From Henckelia pumila (lineage: Eukaryota; Streptophyta; Magnoliopsida; Lamiales; Gesneriaceae): 64,000 nucleotides of DNA. The stretch covers positions 155,697,753 through 155,761,752 of the forward strand of contig NC_133123.1 in the NCBI RefSeq assembly GCF_033568475.1. The letters run 5' to 3'. The notes below the pieces were generated by a model. The model was not told the DNA's origin. It saw only the letters and a program-made list of their open reading frames with translations, and did not search any database. Shown piece by piece: positions 34,001-45,400 of this stretch. Both the position numbers and the translations under genes were made by a program. Position 1 is the stretch's first letter, and the number at the start of each line of letters is the position of its first letter.

Positions 34001-36435
34001 ACAGGCAATCAGCTATTCACTCCTTTCAGTCATCAAAAGAGGTTTTCATGTTCTCTTCAGCACTGCTCCTTAGTCCTTCCATATCTTTACATTCCGGTTT
34101 TATGCTTATGAACACTTCCTAATATTGGTTATGCTTTGCTGAAAATTATTAAAATTGAATTGTGCTTTAGAAATTTTGATGTTAGATTTCTGTTGAATTA
34201 AACTGTAGTCCCATTATTAACGTCATAACTTTTGGCCAAATTTTAAATAACATATAAGAGAGTTGTACAAAAAGATTTTGAGATTTATATATGAGGCCCG
34301 AAATTATGAGCAAATGTCCAAAATGCGGTGAGGGAAATCTCTCACATACAGCACAATGAATCTAAATTCAAAGCTATATATGTAACAAAAAATGATATCC
34401 ATTTAACTCGAATACTAGATTGAACGACTCGTGCAGTTTTAAGCATATGAAATTTACCTTCCTGATACCAATCTCAAAGTAAGCGTGAGAAATCAAACTT
34501 CCTGACGCCAATCTCAAAATCTAGTCCATTTAATCTGTGAACACAAATTGAATGATGTATATTGAACAGGGTGAGTTTGGAACATAGTTATTAAAGGCGT
34601 GCGCCTGGCTGCGCCTAGCAGGCGCACCAATCGCGCCTGGGTACTAACCCAGGCGCACACATTAAAAGAGGCTCGCCTAAGACGCGCGCCTCTCCAGGGG
34701 CAGATGACTTTGGAATGAGGGATAACTGCTTGCAGGCTTCGATTGCATGGGTGGTATAATGTTGGCATAATTGGAATTTTTCCAATGAACTCAATCATAC
34801 CGGTTGGATATCTGTTTGACCTGCAAAGATGATAGCAAGAGGGACAAAATAGATGATGTGCCTTAAAATAAGAATTAAAAGATTTATTGGAATATTTTCT
34901 GAAATCAAGGGGACCGTATCCCATAATATATGCTGAACAGTATTTACATCTGAAAGCAAAATAGCAACTTATCTGATCCCAAACCAACTTTGTGTGATAT
35001 TTTTTATGGTTTCCTAGTTCCTACACTTCTTTGCTGGCTTGGCTGAAGGACTAATGAAATGAATTCATTAAAGAGACCGTAAAATATATGCTGCAACTCC
35101 CGCTCTAGAGATTGAGTTCTTTCAGTTCACCTAGTGACAACAAATTTACTTGAATTTTGACAGGTTAAAATTGCATTAGTTGGAATTCGTGCTGGAGGCT
35201 CCGGACTTAACCTAACATCAGCTGACAATGTTGTATTCTTGGAATTGCCGACAAGACCCGGTGAAATTCAACAGGTGCCTTCGACTGTCTACTTTCTGCA
35301 CTCTCCTTCTAGGAAGTCCATGAACGTTATATAAATCCAACCATGGTTATTACCAAATTTAATTGAGGAGTTATCTTATCTGTTTGTCTAGATTCATTTT
35401 TCTTTAAAGTTCTTAATTTCTTAAAAGAGCAGTGAAATTGTGAATTTGATTAACCATGATTTTGTTTATTTCAGTAAACCGTGATTTTATTTATTTCAGC
35501 GTATTATTGGCACTTTATTTGAAATATCAATGTTGAACTTTTTTATGAAATAATGGAACATCGTGTTTTCATCAATCAGTTACTCTTAAATATCAATGTT
35601 GAACTTTTTTATGAAATAATGGAACATCGTGTTTTCATCAATCAGTTACTCTTATGAAGCATGGATCTTGAATAGCAATGTTTCACATTTGATCCAATCT
35701 CCCAATGCATTCAAATAGTCGCAGTTATTCGCTCAGGAAATTGTGTTCGTTTTATATATTTTGCTATCATTTTGGTGGAGGGGATGATATAAATCTTTCA
35801 AAATTTCAATTTCTCCCGAGTAGGTCATTATGTATATTTTCTATGTTGCAATACTAATGCATTGGTTTATTTAATGAGAAGTTTACGGTGCCTGGTTCAA
35901 GGTAGCTCCACAAATTTTGAGTGGTAATATTTGCATCACTTACGGATGCATTGCACTTGCTGTAGCATACTATCCGTAATTTTATTTTCATATTTGGCTT
36001 CTAGCCTTTCGCTACATTATATTGATAAGCTTTTACTGTCCAATTCCTTTGAATAATAAAATGCATTTGTTATTGATACTTGCTGTTTTCTATAAAAACT
36101 AATTCAGTCAATTACTCAAATAGTTATTTCATGATGCTTATAGTAATTATTCAAATGTCTGAAGGCTGAAGATCGAGCTCATAGACATGGGCAAAAGAGA
36201 TTGGTGAACATATACATTTTCTGTGCAAAGGTGCCTCAGAAACAATGTTTTGTTTCTCTGCTCCTGCATTTTCTCCAGAATGGCACGTGCAGCTTTTAAA
36301 CTATTTTCTCTATGTTTTATTCTTTTCATCCTTCAGGATACTTCTGATGAGTTACATTGGCAGCGGTTGAATACAAGTTTACTTCGAGTTTCATCTACTG
36401 TGAATGGGAAACATGACGTAATACAGGAAATGGAG
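22663..36435 (+). CDS. ZRANB3: ZRANB3 exons 1-14 (ATPase/helicase core)
   Basis: Exons read from the sequence: 22663-23001, 23348-23707, 24711-24843, 27379-27554, 29110-29183, 29372-29407, 29488-29578, 29745-29804, 31924-32107, 33084-33277, 33940-34041, 35164-35274, 36165-36230, 36337-36435. Exon 2 carries Walker A, exon 4 the DESH box and exon 5 the SGTPSLS motif III. Exon 12 carries motif V ([16 protein letters not shown]) and exon 13 motif VI. Exon 10 has the weakest acceptor (ctacacag at 33083). An upstream alternative at about 32983 hits an in-frame stop, so it was not used. Introns 3 (2.5 kb), 4 (1.6 kb) and 8 (2.1 kb) are long. Confidence 0.9.
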
Positions 36436-39400
36436 GTATTATATATAGATATAATTCATACTTGATGCTGGAAAAATACGAATTCTTTTGGAGAGACATG
36501 TTCTGAAACATAACATGCGCATTTGAAAATATATGGAAGCACTTATGTATGTAGTTACGTAGGTGCTTTTTTGAATGTAATTATTAAGGAGTTACTCAAT
36601 TGTTTTTGTAAGATTTGACCAGAAAAGTAGACTGGTAATTAAATTTACATAATGGAATTACGTCAATTAGCAGGAGGGAGTTTACCTGAATGGAACTGTT
36701 AAATGAACAAGAAGAACATAATTGCTGGAGAAAAAAGAACGTTCTTTTCATTATATCACTTCTACCATTTACAATAATTAACAAATCAATATATAGACAC
36801 ACTAACATAATCAGAAAATAGAAACAGAATTGTAATCCCTTTAATTAAGGGATCTCCTAATTATCCTAATTTACAATTGGTACATAATTTCCTAAATATC
36901 AAAAATATGATTCTGATTATATATCTTTAAAACTCCCCCTCAAGCTGGTGAATAGATATCTATCATTCCCAGCTTGGACACGATCTCTTGAAACAACAGG
37001 CCATTTAATCCTTTGGTGAATATATCGGCTAGCTGATGACCTGACGAGACATATGGTGTACAAATTAAGCCACTGTCCAGCTTCTCCTTAATGAAGTGTC
37101 TATCAATTTCAATATGCTTTGCCCGATCATGCTGCACTGGATTATGTGCAATGCAAATAGCTGACTTCTTGTCACAATAGAGTTTCATAGGTCCACTCCT
37201 CTTTACCTTTAGATCTTCCAAGATAATCTTCAACCAAAGTAACTCACAAACCCCTTGAGCCATTGCTCTGAATTCTGACTCGGCACTTGACCTTGCGATA
37301 ACATATTTTTTTTTACTTCGCCAAGTGACAAGATTTCCTCCAAGGAATGTACAATACCCTGTAGTCGACCTTCGGTCATTGACTGATCCAGCGTAATCTG
37401 CATCTGTGTAGGTCTCAAGTATCATATTGTCACCTTTTTTAAACAAAATTCCTTTTCCTGGGTTCCCTTTCAAGTACTGCAGTACCCTGTCAACTTCTAT
37501 AGGTGTGCTCATTGGTTTACAAGCCAATTTTCATGTTTCTCGGAGCCAATCAGTGATATATTTCTGTTGGGATATAACTATCCCTTGCTTCGAATAAGCT
37601 ACTTCTATGCCAAGGAAGTACTTTAATTTTCCCAAATCTTTAATTTCGAATTAAGCAGCTAGTCTCTGTTGAAGGCCTTGTTTCTTTTTCTCATCATCCC
37701 CTGTAGTAATGATATCATCAACATAAACAAGCAAAATAGTGACTAACCCAAAATTCAAGTGTTTAATAAACAAAGTATGGTCTCCCTGACTTTGTTTGTA
37801 TCCCATGGATTGCATTACCCTTGTAAGTCTTTCAAACCATGCTCGAGGGACTGTTTCAGGCCATTCAAGGTCTTTTTCAATCGACAAACCTGTCCTTTTC
37901 GTACATTTTTCCCATATCCCGGAGGAATGTTCATATAAATCTCTTCCTCAAGGTTTCCATGTAAGAATGCATTTTTTACATCAAACTAGTGCAATACCCA
38001 TCCATAATTTGCTGCCAAAGATAATAGAACTCTAAATGTGTTCATTTTAGCAACCGGAGCAAATGTTTCTTGATAGTCCACCCCATACGTTTATGTATAA
38101 CCCTTGGCTATCAACCTCGCCTTATATCTCTCCAATGTGCCATCTGATTTATATTTCACAGTGTATACCCATTTACACCCCACTGATCTTTTTCCCAAAG
38201 GCAAATCTGTAATCTCCCAAGTGCTGTTTTTTTCCAAAGCTTTCATTTCCACATTCATGGCTTGTTTCCAGTTTTCATTAGACAATGCTTCAGACAGTGG
38301 GTAACGTGGTTGTTTTTGTGCAATCTCTGGTTTAAACTTACTAAGAAGTTTTTATGTGATGGTGAAAATTTGTCAAATGTTACGACATGGGACAGTGGGT
38401 AACGTGGTTGTTTTGTGCAATCTCTGGTTCCTTTGCGAAGGGCAATAGGAACGTGCAAGCTATGATCATCTACTAAGTGAGGTGTGTGTTCATTGTGTAT
38501 AATGAAGTTCTCAATTGTTACCTCAGGTGTAGAGCTCAGTTTTGGACTCTTGGGCGTGCACAAGTTCAGGGACCGATGGACCTTTCCGCCTTGAATATGT
38601 TTGACCAAACAATCTGATATTGGTTTGAATAGGGTTCATCTCATGAGAACTTGGGACTGGTTGAGAACTTGGTACATGATCAGGTTGGTAAACATTTTCT
38701 GGGACAGATTGATGGCTTAACAATGGAGGACCAGAGAAGTTAGGTAAGGCTGGAAAAATGAAAGGATCCTCCTTATCTTCCAGATTATGCTCCCCTGGAA
38801 GTTGGGGAATGGAGTAATAAGATTCATTCTCATGGAATGTGACATCAACTGAAACAAATAACTTCTTGGAAGGAGGATGGTAACATTGGTAGCCTTTTTG
38901 TGTTGATGAATACCCAACAAACACACACTTGAGAGATCTAGGATCCAATTTACCACGACTATGACCATGAACATGAACAAAGCACACACACCCAAACACT
39001 TTTGGTGGCAATTGATTAGTGTGTAGATCAGGAAAGGAGATCGTGAGCATCTCGAGAGGACTTTTATCACCCAAGACTTTAGAGGGAAAGCCGATTAATA
39101 AGATGTGTGGCCGTTAAGACAGCGTCCCCCAATAATACTTAGGCATATGGTTCTGAAATAAAAATGCACGAGCAATGCTCAACAAGTGACCATTTTTTCT
39201 TTCAGCAAGTGCGTTTTGCTGTGGAGTATGTACACACGACGACTCATGGATAATGCCTTCTTTTTGAAAATAGGAGTGAAGAACCTGATTGAAATAATAT
39301 TTGGCATTATCAGACCCAAACCTTTTTATTTTTACCCCAAATGGGTTTTGAATCATGTCATGAAACGTTGGAATGATAGAACTAACATCCGATTTATGTT

Positions 39401-42400
39401 TGAGCAAGAATATCCAACACATGCGGCTATAATCATGAATAAAAGAAATGAACCAGCGAGCTCCAGTAACATTTGGAATAGGAGATGGACCCCAAATATC
39501 ACTTTGGATTAAATTGAAAGGACTCAAACATCTTTTATTACTTTGTGAAAAAGATACACACTTGTGTTTGCGAATTCACTATTTTAACATGAAAAAGACC
39601 CAATATCTAATCCTTTAAATAAACTGGGAAACAAGACTTTGAGAGTTTGAAAGGACGGATGGCCAAATCTACGATGTTGAAGCCAAATCTGTTCTTGATT
39701 TGAGGAGAGGTAGGCAGAATTAGATTGTTTGGGCAGATTTTTTGAGTGTGTCAAGATAGTAAAGTCCATCCCCTTCCTTAGCATGACCAATCTCCTCCCC
39801 GATGCTTGGTCCTGAAATTCACAATAAGATGGGTAAAAAATCACATGGCAAGACAAGTCTTGTGTTAATTTCTGTATAGAAATAAGGTTAGTGGACAGTT
39901 TGGGGACATGAAGCACTTGTTTTAAGGTAATGGAAGGACTTAATTCGACATCGCCCATCCCTGCTACTGTGATCAAAGAACATTCAGCAGTAGTAATTTT
40001 TCTAGTACTAGGACAAGGGGTATACGAACAGAAAATTTGTGATGAGTGTGTCATGTGATCGGTGGCGCCGGAGTCTAAGATCCAAGAGTTGGCAAAATGG
40101 CTAGTGGAAGCATTGAATGCAATGGAAATAGGGAACTTACCAGATTGTGTCAATGAGCATGTACCTGACGACCTCCCAAGAGTGGTCAAGAAAGCCCTTA
40201 ACTGCTCAATTTCCTCCTCATTGAAATTTTTTGGAGATGGAGCATCTATATGCTCCGGTTGTGCAGTCATATGGGCTTGGCTCCTATTCCTCAGTTGCTT
40301 TCCTTTGCTGCCCTCATCCTTGTATGATGGTTGCCATGAATTTTCCAGCATCGATCTAGAGTACGCCCTGTTTTGCGACATTTGGGACACCACAATTCAT
40401 CTCTAGAGCCTTGGGACAAATTTCTAAGAGCAGTACCTTTTCCAAAATCTGGTAGATTTCTAAGAGCAGTACCCTTTCCAGAATCTGGTAGATGATCAAT
40501 GTTCTTTTTAGTCACCAATGCGGAGCTCTCCACACTTTGTGGTTTAAGCATGACACCGACTTTCTTCCGATCGAATGATGGCTATAACCTCATTCAAAGA
40601 TGGAATTTGGTCCCTCCCAAGGATTTGAACGCGGACTTGATCGAATTCAGGGTTGAATCCCACGAGAAAGTCATAGACCCTATCTTGTTCAATGTAATTT
40701 TTCAGAATTGTCGCATCGTCATTCAAAGATGGAATTTGGTCCCTCCCAAGGATTTGAACGCGGACTTGATCGAATTCAGGGTTGAGTCCCACGAGAAAGT
40801 CATAGACCCTATCTTGTTCAATGTAATTTTTCAGAATTGTCGCATCGTCTGGGCACTTGGTCTCGAAGCATCGATAATGATATATCTCTTGCCACAAATT
40901 TTTCAGAGTACTAGCATACGCTGTAACAGATTTATTTCTTTGAGTAGCCAAGCCTGTTTGTACTTTGATTTCATAGATTTGGGCAGCATCTCCCTTCTTG
41001 GAATATGTTTGGCGAATGCTGTCCCAAATCTCCTTGGCAGTGGTGAGGAACATGCATGTATCACTGATGTCGGGCATCATAGAATTCCAGAGCCAAGCCA
41101 TAATAAGGGAGTCTTCTTCATCCCAGGCAGCAAACTTGGGGTCCTTTTTGTTAGGCCCACTACCAAGCAGATGGCTGAGCTTTCCTTTACCCTTCAATGT
41201 GGTCCTGACGAGCTGGGACCATTTTAAATAGTTTTTGCCATTTAGCCGATAGGCAGAATGGATTTGCTGTAATTCTCCAACAGCAGGAACTGGAAGGGTT
41301 TTAGAAGTTTCGGCTTTTCCAGCCATCGATAATTGTCCGAATAATAAATCAGAGGACTGCAATACCAGGCTAAAAAATAGTGACAATGGAATTGCGAATC
41401 AGATCCGAATGGATCAAGCCTTACGGCTCTGATACCATGTGAAATGAACAAGAAGAACATAATTGCTGGAGAAAGAAGAACGTTCTTTTTATTATATCAC
41501 TTCTACCATTTACAATAATTAACAAATCAATATATAGATACACTAACATAATCAGAAAATAGAAACAGAATTGTAATCCCTTTAATTAAGGGATCTCCTA
41601 ATTATCCTAATTTACAATTGGTACATAATTTCCTATAAATATCAAAGATTTGATTCTGATTATATTTCCATATCTTTAACAGGAACTATGATCTTTAGCT
41701 TTATGTGAAAAATCAAATTTGTTTTTTCTAGATAACCAAAGTCTTGTTGGACGTTTTTCCATTTTCTTTCTTTCTTTATTCCGTCATTTTTTAATATAAA
41801 AGGCTACTTGTTTGACATCTTTGTATATGATATGGATATCACGGTCTTAATTTTCTTTTGGACCTCTACATGGAAAGGCTTGTACTTAATTTTTAAATCT
41901 ACGTTTTACCCCCTCAGTTCTGTCTTCAAAGTTTGAGGACTATACATCCAGGCTTTATTTGTGTCCATGTTACACAGGTTGAGAGTGTTTCTAATCTTGA
42001 GACTGCCTGTAAAACAAGAGAGAAAAACAAGCAGTTAATGCTTGGCCAGATAGAAAATGAGGATAGGCCCGTAGAAAAGATCATGAAATCCCATACTGCT
42101 TGCACTGATCAAGATTCACAGCCTGAAGGGGCATCCAGTGACTTGCATATACCGGTGGATAGGTGTGGTGGTGGACAATATCATACTGCTATTTCGTCAT
42201 GGAGGGACAAGCGTTGTCGTGAGGTAGTTCATTGTTGTCTTCTTAATTGGATTTTCTTCAAACCTAGCTCTTGACTTTACGTTCCTGGCTTGTTCTCTTT
42301 TCATATGGATTCAGAATGAATTACTTGAGCTAAATGGAAAGCATGCCAATCTTAGAGATGAGGAATTTGCTGCAAGAGCTGAACATGAAGCTGCTGTTTG

Positions 42401-45400
42401 TCCTCTTGGTGTTGTAGAAAAGATTGACAGCAGAAGTAAAGAAATGAAGGTACGATGTCGTTTTATCTTGTGCAACTGACGATCCAATGATCTATTTAAC
42501 GTTTGTTGCTTAAGAATTTTGTGATTTATCACTTTTGTAATGATTGCTTGAATTTATCCAACGTGGATTGTAGGTTGACGCTATGTTCAACGAAACCACA
42601 TTAACCAAAGGGGGATGCATCAATGAAGTCGATATTGGAGCTAATAGTTCCATCCAATCAACTGCTCTCCGGTTTGAGGTAATTTTCTGAGTTTTGCTTC
42701 ACTGTGTAGTTATAGATGTGAAGTTTTTTTAAGCGGAAAACTGATATTTTAATAATCTCAAAGGAGTATATATATGGTGGAAGTAGCTTATCTATGTTCT
42801 ATGTACAAAAATTGCTACAATCTTTTCTAAACACACAGCTAACAAATCTCTCAAACAAAAATGAAAAATTTACTTAAAACAAATTATCTGTTAGGATTCA
42901 TGTTTTCAATTCTCCCTCTCAAGCACGAGAACGAATCTTGTCGATTCCCAACTTGGATGTAATACTTGTTGAGTCCTTTTTGAAGGCATGTTAGCCAAAT
43001 GCTCATTATTTTGACAGTATGGGAATACTGAGATCCTAACTGCTCTCTGGAGGTGAATACATTTCATTTCACTTTTTTAGCATACATTTATATGAAAGTT
43101 TGATTGGTGACCTGTTACTAGGTAAGCCTTCATGATAACAATTTTTTTCTCCAGACACTTATTATTGGATAGCAAAGTTTGTATTTTAGGTGGACTATTA
43201 CCAGCTGTTAGTTTATTCCTCGATCGTGTTGTTTTCATGTTTTCACCTTATAAAGTTCCTTAGCTAGGACATTTCTTGAGGAATGCTTATTGTCCACATT
43301 AAAATGATTGCGATGTAGCTTAAACTCGCTGCTCGCACTGAAACACATATTGTAGATTTATAGAAGTTTTTGTTTGTTCCTGAAGTTGTTCTCCGTTCAG
43401 GTTAGCAAGTATACTGGAAGGATCCACTTGTATTCTTGCATCCCAGGAACAGACTCTAGACCAAGGCCATTTTTTGAAAATTTCCGGCTAGAGGAAGTTG
43501 AGTGCTGCCCACTTGCAAATGATGTTGATAAAATGTCTGATAAATCTATCAAGGATGATCCACTATACAGAGGAGCTCTTATGGAATTCATCAATGAATG
43601 GAAGAAGCTGAGGCCTATTGAGAAGAGGAAATTGATTGGCAAGCCCTTACAGCTCCCACTGTCTTGTGAATTATGTTATTTAAATGAAAGCATCAATCAT
43701 AATGATGGGGTATGTATGTAGATTGTAGAATTTATCCTAGACGTCTTACCAATTGTCACCATTGAATTGTTTGTGCGGGTAAAATTTGTTTCATAATTAT
43801 TTTTCATTTCTCAGGGACTACTGAGGGGTGGAAGTAGACGGCGTAAAACACCTATGGATGAGATAAGTCATTCATTACCCTCAAATGCTTCCCGGAGAAA
43901 AGTTCATCTCTCTGGTGGTAATGATCAGAAAGAGCAACTTTATACGCAGGGTTGGTCTAACATGGATGAACCACTCTGCAAGCTATGTCAAACTCCTTGC
44001 AAGTAGGTCTTGTTCATTTTTCTCTTTTGTTGGTGAAACATGGAATGAGGTTTTGATCAATTCTTGATCGCAGGAGTAAATACTCTAAATCGCCTCAATT
44101 CTTTGAGGACCTTTTTTGCACTTTGAATTGCTTTGAAGAATATCGCTCACGAACTAGCAGCAGATTTCTTCGTGAGGTTTGATCTAGAATCATGTCTGAT
44201 TGCTTATTATTTCTTATGTAAATCAAGTTAACATATGAGGTTTGTAGGGTCTTTTCCAAATTGAGAAAGGAATTTGCACGTGTTGTCAATTAGATTGTCA
44301 TCGACTTGTTGAAAACTTAATGCCTCTATCACTTGAAAAGAGGCCAATGTATATCAAGAAAGTGGCTCCAAAAATAGCAGATCACAAAAAATTGTAAGTT
44401 ATTCTTACTCAAGATGAATGTTGGAAAGTGTATGTCATAGTTTTTTACACCTTTTATTATAATAATATTAGTTACAAATATCTTTCATCCCACTTTTGGG
44501 CTAAAAGTTCCAGAGAATTATGAAAAGGACCCTACAGAGTGGAGAGTTCATTGTCGTCACCGGCCACCCCCATCCTTTTTTTTTTGGTTCATTTTTCCTT
44601 AAGTTTTTTTCCAACACTAGTTGATTTAAATATCTTGTTTTTACCTTTAAAAAAAATCTTTTTTCTTTTCATTCTTAGCAAATAATCTAATCTCTATGTT
44701 TTAGAAGTGATGGCAGAAGATATGTTACAGGTTGACTAATATTGTGGTTAACGAGCGAGTGACAAATGGGCTTAGTTGTTTTCTATCTTTTTAGCCGCTG
44801 CAAGAATAAGCCCCCGTCGCTTGTAAAGCTCTCATGCTGAAGAAACTTTGTCTTTCTTTGACACCAGATTTTGTAATTTTTCCATTCTCGAGTGCCACGT
44901 GATTAATGATTCAAAAGCACTGAATACTAATATGGCTGACTGGTTTATGATGGGCCCAAACTATCATACTAAACATGGAATTGAGTAGGATGACCAAATT
45001 ATCATGGATATCAAACATGTCCTACAGTATTAAGGGTTTGTTGGCCTTGGACATATTTATCTTGGTCACTTGTGCTGACTTGGAGTTTTGCTGGTTATTC
45101 TGTGGATTGTTTTAACTTTGATGTAGATCTATTCTCAATGTGAATGAAGTGCAAGAATGGATTAATGGCTGGATAGTATTGTTATGCATGAGCAAATGAC
45201 TGTTTAAGGTTCATGATATGTTTGGTGTGCCTCCAACAAAAGCTTGTAGCCCCTTCCATTTATTTTCCCATTTGTGGAGTAAATGATTTTAATTTTTAGG
45301 GTGCCAGGGAAACTAAGTTCTTTCAATTGTTTAGAACTGGTACAAGAGCTATGCATCTGTTGTATTTCCATCTTTCATTCGTTAGAATCAAGTTTTTGTT

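Larger units (their letters stand above)
36697..41681 (-). mobile_element. Complete antisense Copia element (family B) in ZRANB3 intron 14
   Basis: LTRs are at 36697-36932 and 41438-41681, with the 5-bp TSD ggaac at 36692-36696 and 41682-41686. The primer-binding site tggtatcagagc (complement of initiator tRNA-Met) lies at 41426-41437 and a polypurine tract (gagggggag) at 36933-36943, both on the minus strand. The two LTRs are very similar, so insertion is fairly recent. The coding part is broken by frameshifts, stops and deletions. It lies opposite to the host gene and leaves exons 14 and 15 in frame. Confidence 0.95.
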
